The notes beneath the pieces are model-generated. The model ran no database searches, was not told the origin of the DNA, and saw nothing but the letters and a program-made list of their open reading frames with translations. Below are positions 1 through 7,717 of a DNA stretch of 8,952 nt, piece after piece. The position numbers were made by a program, and so were the translations under genes. Numbering within the stretch: the first letter of the stretch is position 1; each line of letters starts with the position of its first letter. Origin of the DNA: Gallionellaceae bacterium (lineage in GTDB: Bacteria; Pseudomonadota; Gammaproteobacteria; Burkholderiales; Gallionellaceae); NCBI GenBank assembly GCA_947445045.1, contig CANFCA010000028.1, forward strand, positions 1 to 8,952, read 5' to 3'.

Positions 1-2674
1 CATTCGGTGACAAATTCCACGCGCCTGCCGCCTTGCCGATGGCATTCCACGTCCACACTGTGCCAGGTTCTACCGACTCACTATAACGTGCCATGCAACG
101 CACCTTACCCCATTGCGACTCGACCCATATCCAGTCCCCATCGGCGATGTTGGCATCCTGCGCGGTGCGTGAATTGACATAGAGATAGTTGTGCGCATGA
201 ATTTGGCGCAACCATGCATTCTGCGAATCCCAAGAGTGATACATCGCCATGGGTCGCTGCGTCAATGCCGACAGCGGATATTTTTGTTTGTCAGTTGTTT
301 GAGTTTCCAAAGGTTCGTAGTAGAACGGCAGCGGATCAAAATACGTTTCGACTCGCTTCGCCAGATGGGCGGGTGGCTGACGTGTGATGCTCTTACCTTG
401 TGCTGCGAGGCGAAATTTTTGCAGCACCTCAGAATAGAGATGAATGAGGATGGGCTCGGAATAACGCGTAATACCGCTACGTTGCGACCATTCCAAATAA
501 CCCTTGTTCCAGTTACGCATAAATTGATATGAACGCGGCAATTTATGGTGATGTACACAATTGTTTTTGGCGTACATCTCCCACTGGTTCGGGTTCGGTT
601 CGCCTTTGATGGATTTTTCGCCGCCTTTGCCGCGCCAGCCCATAAGGAAACCGATGCCGGAACCCGGCGCAGTCTCCCAATTGACGATGAAATCGGGATA
701 GTCGCGATACTTGCGCTCACCTTTTTGAGTAACGAACGCTGGCAGCTTCAAACGTGTGCCGAGTTCAATCAGCATCTCTTGAAATGGTTTGCATTCGCCA
801 GTTGGTGGCATCACTGGAATACGCACTGCATCCACTGGGCCATCGAACTCTGATATCGGACGATCAAGCATAGACATCACATCATGACGTTCGAGATAAG
901 TCGTATCAGGCAAGATCAAATCGGCAAACGCGGTGGTCTCGGAATGAAAAGCATCACACACCACGATGTGAGGAATCTTGTACTCACCGCTCTCTTCTTT
1001 GTCGGTCAGCATTTTGCGCACTTCGCTGGTATTCATCGTCGAGTTCCATGCCATGTTGGCCATGAACAACAACAGCGTATCAATCTTATAAGGATCGCCG
1101 CGCCATGCATTGGTTATCACGTTGTGCATCAGGCCATGCACTGACAACGGATATTCCCACGAAAAAGCCTTGTCGATACGCACCGGACTTCCATCGGCAT
1201 TGACGAATAGATCGTCAGGATCGGACGGCCAACCCAGCGCCATGCCGTCCAGCGGCGTGTTCGGCTGCACCGCACGCGGGTCGTTAGGTGTTCGCGCACA
1301 AGGCGGTATAGGACGCGGAAACGGTGCCTTGTGACGAAACCCACCGGGGCGATCGATGGTGCCCAGTAATGTCATCAAAATGGACAGCGCACGTATGGTT
1401 TGAAAACCATTGGAATGCGCGGCCAGTCCCCGCATGGCATGGAACGAAACCGGATTACCGATGACGCTGGTATGTTCTTTACCCCACGAATCCGTCCATG
1501 CGATTGGCAACTCGATCTTCTGGTCGCGCGCAGTGATACCCATTTCATGCGCCAACCTTTTAATCGTGTCAGCAGGAATACCGGTGATTTGCTCCGCCCA
1601 TTCCGGTGTGTAGTCCTTGACGCGATCTTGTAACAACTGGAATGCTGGCTTAACGGGTGTGCCATCCTGTAGCTTGAATTCTCCGAGGAGGAACGGGTCG
1701 GCATCTTCGCTATGTGTGATTACCGGTTTATTGGTATTGCGATCCCACCACAGCTTATTCTGCGGGTCGTAGCAACCTTCCTCCTCCGGCACTTCGGTGC
1801 GCACGAACATGCCGAACTCGTCATGCGCATCATCGAGATTCACCAATTGTCCGGAGTTGGTATAGCGCACCAGAAAATCGCGATCATACAAGCCGAGCGC
1901 GATAATTTCATGGATCAAGGCTAACATCAGCGCGCCATCTGTGCCGGGACGAATCGGCACCCACTCATCAGCGATAGCCGAGTAGCCAGTGCGCACCGGA
2001 TTGATAGAAATGAAACGGCCACCTTCGCGCTTAAATTTTGACAATGCGATCTTCATCGGATTGGAGTGATGGTCTTCCGCCGTGCCGATCATAATGAACA
2101 ACTTAGAACGCTCCAAATCGGGACCGCCAAATTCCCAGAACGAGCCACCGATGGTGTAGATCATTCCGGCAGCCATATTCACCGAACAGAAGCCGCCGTG
2201 TGCCGCGTAGTTGGGCGTGCCGAACTGGCGCGCGAACAAGCCGGTCAACGCCTGCATCTGATCGCGTCCGGTAAACAACGCGAATTTCTTCGGGTCGGTC
2301 GCGCGTATCTTGCTCAGCCGCTCTGTCAAAATAGTGAAGGTCTCATCCCAGCTAATCTCTTCAAAATCTCCCGCACCGCGCTCTGTCCCCGGCTTACGAC
2401 GCAATGGCTTGGTCAGCCGCGCGGGCGAATACTGCTTCATGATGCCGGACGACCCTTTGGCACAAATCACGCCGCCGTTCAATGGATGATCGGGATTGCC
2501 GTCGATGTAACGCACTTCACCATTACGCAGATGTACCCTGATGCCGCAACGGCAGGCACACATATAGCAAGTTGTGTTGCGCACTTCGGTTTTGGCATTC
2601 GGCTCAGGGGATGCCAGCGGGTCGTGCAGCGGAGAAATCGTACTCTGAGAGTCGCCAAAATTATGGTTTTTCAT
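1..2674 (-). CDS. soeA: SoeA, molybdopterin catalytic subunit of sulfite:quinone oxidoreductase (3' end outside window)
   Basis: The frame is open from an ATG at 2674-2672 to the left edge (891 codons visible). The family is usually a little under 1000 residues, so roughly the last 10% is missing. It belongs to the DMSO-reductase superfamily; SoeABC oxidises sulfite to sulfate on the cytoplasmic side and feeds the quinone pool. Near the N-terminus, C36-x2-C39-x3-C43 followed by C71 (in GVICAKG) is the [4Fe-4S] site. C163 in HGGFCSVN lies where the family carries its protein ligand to molybdenum (inferred). The N-terminus, MKNHNFGDSQ, has no twin-arginine signal, which fits a cytoplasmic enzyme and argues against the exported thiosulfate, polysulfide and tetrathionate reductases of the same family. 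The C-terminal part (from about residue 795) looks like the molybdopterin-dinucleotide-binding domain (HAHNYLYVN, then IADGDWIWVESQWG). Only a weak GGA precedes the start. The gene diverges from sat. SoeA rather than a PsrA/PhsA-type enzyme is supported by the missing signal and the Apr/Sat context, not by a search. Confidence 0.87.
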   Translation of the reverse strand, partial: MKNHNFGDSQSTISPLHDPLASPEPNAKTEVRNTTCYMCACRCGIRVHLRNGEVRYIDGNPDHPLNGGVICAKGSSGIMKQYSPARLTKPLRRKPGTERGAGDFEEISWDETFTILTERLSKIRATDPKKFALFTGRDQMQALTGLFARQFGTPNYAAHGGFCSVNMAAGMIYTIGGSFWEFGGPDLERSKLFIMIGTAEDHHSNPMKIALSKFKREGGRFISINPVRTGYSAIADEWVPIRPGTDGALMLALIHEIIALGLYDRDFLVRYTNSGQLVNLDDAHDEFGMFVRTEVPEEEGCYDPQNKLWWDRNTNKPVITHSEDADPFLLGEFKLQDGTPVKPAFQLLQDRVKDYTPEWAEQITGIPADTIKRLAHEMGITARDQKIELPIAWTDSWGKEHTSVIGNPVSFHAMRGLAAHSNGFQTIRALSILMTLLGTIDRPGGFRHKAPFPRPIPPCARTPNDPRAVQPNTPLDGMALGWPSDPDDLFVNADGSPVRIDKAFSWEYPLSVHGLMHNVITNAWRGDPYKIDTLLLFMANMAWNSTMNTSEVRKMLTDKEESGEYKIPHIVVCDAFHSETTAFADLILPDTTYLERHDVMSMLDRPISEFDGPVDAVRIPVMPPTGECKPFQEMLIELGTRLKLPAFVTQKGERKYRDYPDFIVNWETAPGSGIGFLMGWRGKGGEKSIKGEPNPNQWEMYAKNNCVHHHKLPRSYQFMRNWNKGYLEWSQRSGITRYSEPILIHLYSEVLQKFRLAAQGKSITRQPPAHLAKRVETYFDPLPFYYEPLETQTTDKQKYPLSALTQRPMAMYHSWDSQNAWLRQIHAHNYLYVNSRTAQDANIADGDWIWVESQWGKVRCMARYSESVEPGTVWTWNAIGKAAGAWNLSPN

Positions 2675-2706
2675 TAACGGTCCATGGGTAATTTGAATAT
2701 CGCTCT

Positions 2707-2744
2707 GGCGATACTAAAGTTCGTATTTGGCTAGGGCGATAGTA
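2707..2744. repeat. Imperfect direct repeat, possible operator pair for soeA
   Basis: GGCGATACTA (2707-2716) and GGCGATAGTA (2735-2744) match at 9 of 10 positions and are 28 bp apart, a little under three helical turns. The ends of the pair also form a short inverted repeat, ATACT (2711-2715) against AGTAT (2741-2745). The pair lies 33-70 bp upstream of the soeA start, where a regulator could act. It could also be chance; no matching regulator is encoded in the window. Confidence 0.35.
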
Positions 2745-2753
2745 TGCGCAACT

Positions 2754-2812
2754 GATAACCCCATCAACCATAGCCGTGATGAGCTATGGGCTTATAGCTC
2801 TTAAGGGTTATC
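2754..2812. repeat. Nested inverted repeats with two competing inner hairpins
   Basis: The outer arms GATAACCC (2754-2761) and GGGTTATC (2805-2812) are perfectly complementary over 8 bp. Inside them, CCATAGC (2768-2774) pairs perfectly with GCTATGG (2783-2789) around an 8-base loop. GAGCTAT (2781-2787) also pairs perfectly with ATAGCTC (2794-2800) around a 6-base loop. The two inner hairpins share bases 2783-2787, so only one can form at a time. There is no T-run after the outer arm, so it is not an ordinary intrinsic terminator. It lies 80-139 bp upstream of soeA and about 150-210 bp upstream of sat. It may be an operator region or a switching leader structure. Confidence 0.6.
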
Positions 2813-2962
2813 GTAGTTTCACGTTGAAAGTCTTAGCATTACCACGACGCTCATAGGGACGTTTTACGATTCCAAATTTCACACAAGTGCACTGACGTGT
2901 GGAATATAACCTGAATCTTAAGAGTCGCCCTTATAAAAATAATTGGCGAATGGGAGGCTAGT

Positions 2963-4135
2963 ATGTCATTGGTGAACCCGCACGGCGGGGGCGATTTGAA
3001 ACCGTTGTTGTTAGCGGGTGAAGAGCTAATTGCCGAACTAAAACTCGCGCGCTCGTTCCCAAAAGTTCGTGTCAGTTCGCGTGAGAAAGGCGACCTTATC
3101 ATGCTTGGCATAGGCGGCTTCACGCCGCTCAATGGCTTCATGACTCACGCAGACTGGCAAGGTGTCTGTGACGGCATGACTATGACCAATGGCTTGTTCT
3201 GGCCGATCCCTATCACACTCTCTACCGACAAGAATACCGCAGACATAATCACCACTGGCACCCACATCGCACTAACCGATCCAGACGACGATAGCATCAT
3301 CGCCACGATGATGGTCACCGAAAAATATTCCATCGACAAGGCGCACGAATGTGCCACTGTGTTCGGCACCACCGACATTGAACATCCCGGTGTGAAAATG
3401 GTTATGGCGCAAGGCGAAGCCAACCTTGCCGGCCCGGTTAAAGTTTTATCACAGGGTGGCTTCCCGCAAAAGTACGGCCCACATTTCATGACCCCGCGAG
3501 AAACGCGCGCTTTGTTCGAAAGTTTGGGCTGGAGCAAAGTCGCCGCGTTTCAAACACGCAACCCGATGCACCGATCACACGAGTATCTCGCCAAAATCGC
3601 CATAGAAATCTGCGATGGCGTGCTCATACATTCGCTGCTCGGCAATCTCAAGCCCGGTGATATTCCCGCTGAGGTGCGCACACACGCCATCATCGCGTTG
3701 ACAAAAAATTACTTCGTTGCAAAGACAGTAGTTCAAGCTGGCTACCCGCTCGATATGCGCTATGCAGGGCCGCGCGAAGCTTTGTTGCATGCGCTGTTCC
3801 GCCAGAACTACGGTTGCTCTCATCTCATCGTTGGCCGCGATCATGCCGGGGTTGGAAGTTACTACGGCCCGTTTGATGCGCATCACATCTTCGACACGAT
3901 ACCCAAAGATGCGCTGGAAACATTGCCAATTAAAATCGACGTGGCGTTCTGGTGTTACAAATGTGGCGGCATGGCTTCAGGACGAACCTGTCCACACTCC
4001 AACGATGACCGATTACAGGTTTCAGGCACACAGCTGCGCAAGATGTTGTCTGAAGGCACTGAGGTTCCTTCCGAATTCAGTCGGCCCGAAGTTTTGGAAA
4101 TACTGCGCGCTTACTATGCAAGTTTGGTGGAGTGA
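2963..4135 (+). CDS. sat: Sat, dissimilatory ATP sulfurylase (sulfate adenylyltransferase)
   Basis: This 390-residue protein is a full-length single-polypeptide Sat, not the heterodimeric CysDN type. In sulfur oxidisers it runs toward ATP: APS + pyrophosphate gives sulfate + ATP, a substrate-level phosphorylation in the cytoplasm. The nucleotide-binding HxxH motif is at 203-206 within [11 protein letters not shown] (197-207), and a second active-site stretch, [12 protein letters not shown], is at 291-302. [15 protein letters not shown] (331-345) gives C331, C334, C343 and H345, matching the zinc-binding insert known in bacterial and archaeal Sat. SGTQLRKML (354-362) is the family's conserved C-terminal segment. 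No APS-kinase domain is fused. The ATG at 2963 has GGGAGG five bases upstream. The gene points the same way as aprMBA, whose product APS it consumes, and diverges from soeA. Confidence 0.97.
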   Translation: MSLVNPHGGGDLKPLLLAGEELIAELKLARSFPKVRVSSREKGDLIMLGIGGFTPLNGFMTHADWQGVCDGMTMTNGLFWPIPITLSTDKNTADIITTGTHIALTDPDDDSIIATMMVTEKYSIDKAHECATVFGTTDIEHPGVKMVMAQGEANLAGPVKVLSQGGFPQKYGPHFMTPRETRALFESLGWSKVAAFQTRNPMHRSHEYLAKIAIEICDGVLIHSLLGNLKPGDIPAEVRTHAIIALTKNYFVAKTVVQAGYPLDMRYAGPREALLHALFRQNYGCSHLIVGRDHAGVGSYYGPFDAHHIFDTIPKDALETLPIKIDVAFWCYKCGGMASGRTCPHSNDDRLQVSGTQLRKMLSEGTEVPSEFSRPEVLEILRAYYASLVE

Positions 4136-4317
4136 TGGGTGAAAGGACGACTTTTTTGCCCTCCATTTTTACCAATTTTTGTTCGATTGTTTAAGTAAAG
4201 TAAGGGGGTTGGTTAGTTGGGTGAAGCATTTTTGTGGTGTGTAACTTTTGTATCCGACGACCAACCGATTAAATAACAATTTTTAATTTTGCGTTTAAAA
4301 TTTCTGAGGAGAACCTA
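4136..4317. other. AT-rich gap between sat and aprM
   Basis: These 182 bp hold no credible ORF. No hairpin plus T-run follows sat, only scattered T-runs (for example 4152-4157), so read-through from sat into aprM remains possible. GGTTGGT (4207-4213) and ACCAACC (4260-4266) are a perfect 7-bp inverted repeat about 46 bp apart, and GTTGG occurs twice (4208-4212 and 4216-4220 region). The gap is long enough for a separate aprM promoter, but I found no well-spaced -35/-10 pair. The aprM Shine-Dalgarno, GAGGAGA, is at 4306-4312. Confidence 0.5.
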
Positions 4318-5154
4318 ATGTTCACGAGCAACCCCTTTGCCGAACTTTCGGCATCAATTCCAACTGCCTACATGCAAGGGTATATCATCTTGATGGTCCT
4401 GCTGGTCATAGGCGGAACCATACTTGACATGATGCATAAGAAAAGCGCGCAATACTTCTTCGAAAATGCGAAAAAAGCGAAGAAGAGCGCAAAGCGGTCA
4501 GTGGGTGGTGGAGAAAAAGCATCGATTGCCGCTTCTGTGCTGATGAACGAGGTACTAACCTCAGGCGAATTCAGCAATCCAAGACGCAGGCTTTCCCACC
4601 TGTTGACCATGTACGGATTCATTATTTTCGTCGTGACTACCGCGATCATGATTTTTGGCTATGCGACACCGGAAACGCCTACCCCTGCCTTGCTGCCACA
4701 GCTATGGCATATCGGCGCAATGATGTTGGCCGTTGGTGGATACTGGTTCTGGATTTTTATCCGCGTTGATGTGTCTGCGGAAGGCCTTCCATGGTTTCGT
4801 TTCGAGCGCGCGGATTTGTTTATTCTTTCGCTTCTTGCCACCTCGACTTTCGCATTAATCTGGTCATTTACTGGCGGTGGATTGACCATTTTCTTTGCCT
4901 TGTTCATCCTGTCCAGCACAGTTCTATTTGGCGGCGTATATTTTTCCAAGTTTGCCCACATGTTCTTTAAGCCTGCTGCGGCCCACCAGAAAAAAATTAC
5001 CCGAGCCGATGGTTCTCGGGAGAATTTGCCTCCTGACTATGATTTGACGGATCCTGAAGTACAGCGAAAGTTTCCGGATATCCCTATGTATATGGGCAAG
5101 AACCCTCCAAACATGGGGCTTTGCATCAAGGCTGAAAGAGCAAAGCACTATTAA
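4318..5154 (+). CDS. aprM: AprM, membrane anchor of APS reductase
   Basis: This 278-residue integral membrane protein sits immediately upstream of aprBA, the arrangement seen in many sulfur oxidisers that lack the QmoABC complex. Its proposed role is to dock AprBA to the membrane and pass electrons from sulfite oxidation to quinone. Five hydrophobic segments are visible at about 20-39, 97-116, 129-149, 166-184 and 189-209. A long, lysine-rich and probably cytoplasmic loop (40-95, with KKAKKSAKR) separates the first two, and a soluble tail covers 215-278. H94, H131 and H214 lie at or near helix ends and are candidate haem b ligands by analogy with NarI/HdrE-like proteins; this is inference, as there is no CxxCH or cysteine cluster. 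The ATG at 4318 has GAGGAGA five bases upstream. Its stop lies inside a perfect 20-bp palindrome. The name rests mostly on context plus topology. Confidence 0.88.
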   Translation: MFTSNPFAELSASIPTAYMQGYIILMVLLVIGGTILDMMHKKSAQYFFENAKKAKKSAKRSVGGGEKASIAASVLMNEVLTSGEFSNPRRRLSHLLTMYGFIIFVVTTAIMIFGYATPETPTPALLPQLWHIGAMMLAVGGYWFWIFIRVDVSAEGLPWFRFERADLFILSLLATSTFALIWSFTGGGLTIFFALFILSSTVLFGGVYFSKFAHMFFKPAAAHQKKITRADGSRENLPPDYDLTDPEVQRKFPDIPMYMGKNPPNMGLCIKAERAKHY

Positions 5155-5162
5155 TAGTGCTT
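5143..5162. repeat. Perfect 20-bp palindrome over the aprM stop codon
   Basis: AAGCACTATTAATAGTGCTT reads identically on both strands and is centred between 5152 and 5153. It covers the last three aprM codons and the TAA at 5152-5154, and ends 34 bp before aprB. As RNA it can form an 8-bp stem with a TTAA loop. No T-run follows directly, so it is not a standard terminator. It could be a dimeric-protein site, or an mRNA hairpin that adjusts AprM relative to AprBA. Confidence 0.7.
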
Positions 5163-5196
5163 GACTAATTATCTATAAAAAATAGAGGAATAAATT

Positions 5197-5679
5197 ATGC
5201 CAACCTTTGTATATATGACGCGTTGTGATGGTTGTGGAGAATGCGTTGACATCTGCCCATCTGACATCATGCACATCGATAAAAAGCTACGTCGTGCTTA
5301 CAACATCGAACCCAGCATGTGCTGGGAATGCTATTCCTGTGTGAAAGCCTGTCCACACCATGCGATTGATGTACGCGGTTATGCCGACTTTGCACCACTT
5401 GGGCACAGTGTTCGAGTAATCCGTGATGAAGAGAAAGGCACGATTGCGTGGCGCATCAAGTTCCGCAACGGAAAAAAAGAAATGGATCTGTTAGCGCCTA
5501 TCACAACCAAGCCCTGGGGCTCAGGGACACCAAAACTCGTAGACGAGCCTGCTCCTAGTCAGGAGATGCGAGACAGTCAATTATTGTTTAACGAGCCGAA
5601 ATACATTCGCATGGATGAAGGTGGTTTGCATACTCTGGAATCCAATGGCCTGGAAATTAAAAAAGGGGTGCAATACTAA
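5197..5679 (+). CDS. aprB: AprB, iron-sulfur beta subunit of APS reductase
   Basis: This 160-residue cytoplasmic electron-transfer subunit pairs with AprA and carries two [4Fe-4S] clusters. The N-terminal half is a bacterial-type two-cluster ferredoxin: C10-x2-C13-x2-C16-x3-C20-P and C42-x2-C45-x2-C48-x3-C52-P. W43, in CWECYSC, is the probable counterpart of the tryptophan that sits between the flavin and the first cluster in the archaeal enzyme (inferred). The C-terminal part (about 60-160) has no cysteine and matches the tail that wraps around AprA in this family. The length is typical of AprB. GAGGA (5185-5189) lies seven bases before the ATG; a weak 5-bp hairpin (5172-5176 with 5182-5186) partly overlaps it. 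The stop TAA shares one base with the aprA start (TAATG), so translation of the two is probably coupled. Confidence 0.97.
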   Translation: MPTFVYMTRCDGCGECVDICPSDIMHIDKKLRRAYNIEPSMCWECYSCVKACPHHAIDVRGYADFAPLGHSVRVIRDEEKGTIAWRIKFRNGKKEMDLLAPITTKPWGSGTPKLVDEPAPSQEMRDSQLLFNEPKYIRMDEGGLHTLESNGLEIKKGVQY

Positions 5680-7568
5680 TGAGCTACCATACAATTATTG
5701 AAGATGATATCGACATCCTGATTGCAGGTGCGGGCCTTGGTGGCACGGGTGCTGCATTTGAAGCAAGATATTGGGGCAGGGACAAAAAGATTGTCATTGC
5801 AGAGAAAGCAAACATCATGCGTTCTGGTGCGGTAGCCCAGGGTCTTTACGCGATCAACTGCTACATGGGTACACGCTTTGGCGAGAACAATCCCGAAGAT
5901 CACGTACGCTATGCGCGTATCGACCTGATGGGTATGGTGCGTGAAGACCTCGCTTTTGATATGGCGCGTCACGTTGACTCTACTGTGCATAACTTTGAAG
6001 ATTGGGGGCTTCCCATCATGCGCAACGAGAAGAAGGGTTCCTATTTGCGCGAAGGACGTTGGCAGATCATGATTCATGGTGAATCCTACAAGCCTATCGT
6101 TGCTGAAGCGGCGAAGAAACAAGCCGACAAGGTATTCAACCGTGTCTGCTTAACCCATCTGCTCATGGATGATTCCAAGGAGAATCGCGTAGCGGGTGCG
6201 GTCGGCTTTAACGTTCGCACGGGCAACTACCACGTATTCAAGTCCAAGACCGTTATCTGTGGTGCCGGCGGTGCTTCCAATATCTTCAAGCCGCGTTCAG
6301 TAGGTGAAGGTGCGGGCCGTGTCTGGTACGCGCCATGGTCGTCGGGTTCTGCGTATGGTCTCATGATCGAAGCTGGCGCAAAAATGACACAGATGGAAAA
6401 TCGTATCGTTCTGGCTCGTTTCAAGGATGGTTACGGTCCTGTCGGTGCCTACTTCCTGCATCTCAAGACCTATACCCAGAATGCCTACGGTGAAGAATAT
6501 GAATCCAAGTGGTTCCCTGAACTGCAGAAAATGGTCGGTAAGGAATACCTAGACCCGGAAGTTTCACATCGTACGCATCGTCCTATTCCGACCTGCCTGC
6601 GTAACCACGCAATCATCTCCGAGGTGAATGCCGGTCGCGGTCCAATTCACATGGTGACCATGGAAGCCTTCCAGGATCCTCATCTTGAAGAGATCGGCTG
6701 GCACAACTTCCTCGGCATGACGGTTGGTCAGGCGGTACTGTGGGCTGCAACTGACGTTGATCCAAAATACGAAAATCCTGAACTGACGACTTCCGAGCCA
6801 TACGTAATGGGCTCACATGCAACGGGTTGTGGTGCCTGGTGTTCAGGCCCTGAAGATTTGTCTCCACCCGAGTACTTCTGGGGCTACAACCGCATGACGA
6901 CCATTGAAGGACTGTTTGGTGCGGGTGATGCGGCTGGCGGCACACCTCACGCATTCTCATCAGGCTCCTTTACTGAAGGCCGCCTGGCTGCCAAGGCTGC
7001 CTGTAAATATATTGATGATGGCAAGGCAGAGGGTATCCGGGTTTCTGACGCTCAGATCAGTCGCCGCAAGGAAGAAATCTACAAGCCTCTGGAAACTTAT
7101 CGCGTCTATAGCAACGAAGTGGTCGCGGGTACTGTCAATCCTAACTTCATCAATCCAAAACAGGGTCTTGATCGTTTGCAGAAGCTGATGGATGAGTACT
7201 GTGGTGGTTTTGGCGTAAACTACATGACCAACGATAAGCTGCTGAATATCGGGCTCAAGAAGATGTGCATCTTTGGGCAGGATCTGGAAAACGTCGCTGC
7301 TTCCGATATACACGAGTTGTTACGTGCATGGGAGTTAAAACACCGTTTCCTGACTTCTGAAAGTGTGTTCCATCACACGCTGTTCCGTAAGGAAACACGT
7401 TGGCCAGGATATTACTACCGTGGTGATGCAATGAAGCTGGATGATGAGAACTGGCATGTACTGACAGTTTCCCGTCGTGATCCCAAGACGGGTGAGTACA
7501 CGATGGAAAAAGCACCGCTTTACCACTTGGTAGGTGATGTGGAGAAAGCACCACCCGAAGCACACTAA
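5679..7568 (+). CDS. aprA: AprA, flavin alpha subunit of APS reductase
   Basis: This 629-residue protein has the normal length for AprA and belongs to the fumarate reductase/succinate dehydrogenase flavoprotein superfamily. In sulfur oxidisers it works in reverse of sulfate reduction: sulfite + AMP gives APS + 2 electrons, with transfer through FAD to AprB. The FAD dinucleotide-binding motif GAGLGG is at 17-22, with an acidic ribose-binding end (IVIAEK, 38-43). Further FAD contacts are likely in RSGAVAQG (48-55) and GLFGAGDAAGG (411-421). N60 in GLYAINCYMG, an arginine in ENRIVLARFKDGYGP (240-254) and H380 in MGSHATGCGAWCSGPED (377-393) appear to match the substrate-binding Asn, Arg and catalytic His of the archaeal enzyme; this is by recall, not alignment. 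A Shine-Dalgarno AGGGGTG (5664-5670) lies inside the end of aprB. A strong terminator follows. Confidence 0.98.
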   Translation: MSYHTIIEDDIDILIAGAGLGGTGAAFEARYWGRDKKIVIAEKANIMRSGAVAQGLYAINCYMGTRFGENNPEDHVRYARIDLMGMVREDLAFDMARHVDSTVHNFEDWGLPIMRNEKKGSYLREGRWQIMIHGESYKPIVAEAAKKQADKVFNRVCLTHLLMDDSKENRVAGAVGFNVRTGNYHVFKSKTVICGAGGASNIFKPRSVGEGAGRVWYAPWSSGSAYGLMIEAGAKMTQMENRIVLARFKDGYGPVGAYFLHLKTYTQNAYGEEYESKWFPELQKMVGKEYLDPEVSHRTHRPIPTCLRNHAIISEVNAGRGPIHMVTMEAFQDPHLEEIGWHNFLGMTVGQAVLWAATDVDPKYENPELTTSEPYVMGSHATGCGAWCSGPEDLSPPEYFWGYNRMTTIEGLFGAGDAAGGTPHAFSSGSFTEGRLAAKAACKYIDDGKAEGIRVSDAQISRRKEEIYKPLETYRVYSNEVVAGTVNPNFINPKQGLDRLQKLMDEYCGGFGVNYMTNDKLLNIGLKKMCIFGQDLENVAASDIHELLRAWELKHRFLTSESVFHHTLFRKETRWPGYYYRGDAMKLDDENWHVLTVSRRDPKTGEYTMEKAPLYHLVGDVEKAPPEAH

Positions 7569-7611
7569 GCAGATATAGGTTTGGCTTTTAAAGCCGTGAA
7601 ATATATTTGCG

Positions 7612-7648
7612 AAAAAAGGACTGACATTTCAGGTGTTGGTCCTTTTTT
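7612..7648 (+). terminator. Intrinsic terminator after aprA
   Basis: AAAAAAGGAC (7612-7621) pairs perfectly with GTCCTTTTTT (7639-7648). The stem continues inward through two G-T wobbles and A-T, C-G, A-T pairs to a small loop near 7628-7632. Six T residues (7643-7648) follow the GC part of the stem, and the matching A-run lets it also act on the minus strand. It lies 44 bp after the aprA stop and separates the apr genes from the next group. A small imperfect palindrome, GGCTTTTAAAGCC (7583-7595), precedes it. Confidence 0.88.
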
Positions 7649-7703
7649 ATCTATCCAGAGAGTGGTTTGGTCTCGCCATGGATAATATTATGGAGCACTG
7701 TGC

Positions 7704-7710
7704 AGGTGAG
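7704..7710 (+). promoter_or_regulatory. Ribosome binding site that fixes the start of the 116-residue gene
   Basis: AGGTGAG matches the anti-Shine-Dalgarno core and stands seven bases before the ATG at 7718. The same frame is open upstream to a TTG at 7667, but that start has no ribosome binding site and would add 17 residues that look unlike a natural N-terminus. This site favours the ATG at 7718. Confidence 0.75.
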
Positions 7711-7717
7711 ATATTTT

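Larger units (their letters stand above)
2675..2962. promoter_or_regulatory. Divergent intergenic region between soeA and sat
   Basis: This 288-bp non-coding stretch separates two genes read outward, so it should hold promoters for both. It is richer in A+T than its neighbours. It contains a direct repeat (2707-2744), nested inverted repeats (2754-2812) and an 8-bp palindrome AGTGCACT (2886-2893). A TATAAC at 2905-2910 and a TATAAA at 2932-2937 could be -10 elements for sat, but neither has a convincing -35 box at normal spacing. No promoter can be fixed by eye. A good Shine-Dalgarno for sat, GGGAGG, sits at 2952-2957. Confidence 0.55.

Noticed and set aside
262..1704. Minus-strand ORFs of 152, 71 and 109 residues (262-720, 1129-1344, 1375-1704)
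   Set aside because: All lie one base out of frame with the continuous soeA reading frame, which translates into a coherent molybdopterin oxidoreductase across the same bases.
191..2677. Plus-strand ORFs opposite soeA, up to 203 residues (2066-2677)
   Set aside because: Antisense shadows of soeA with no recognisable domain and no coherent operon structure.
2869..2905. Interrupted inverted repeat ATTCC/GGAAT with CACAC/GTGTG
   Set aside because: Arms are only 5 bp and separated by an unpaired bulge, so chance is a sufficient explanation.
2878..2937. Possible sat promoter elements (TATAAC, TATAAA)
   Set aside because: No -35 hexamer at 16-18 bp spacing for either; AT-rich intergenic DNA gives such matches readily.
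3762..4142. 126-residue plus-strand ORF inside sat
   Set aside because: Out-of-frame shadow of the sat 3' half, whose own frame holds the expected zinc-site and C-terminal motifs.
7667..7717. Upstream TTG start adding 17 residues to the 116-residue gene
   Set aside because: No ribosome binding site precedes the TTG, while AGGTGAG stands at good distance before the ATG at 7718.
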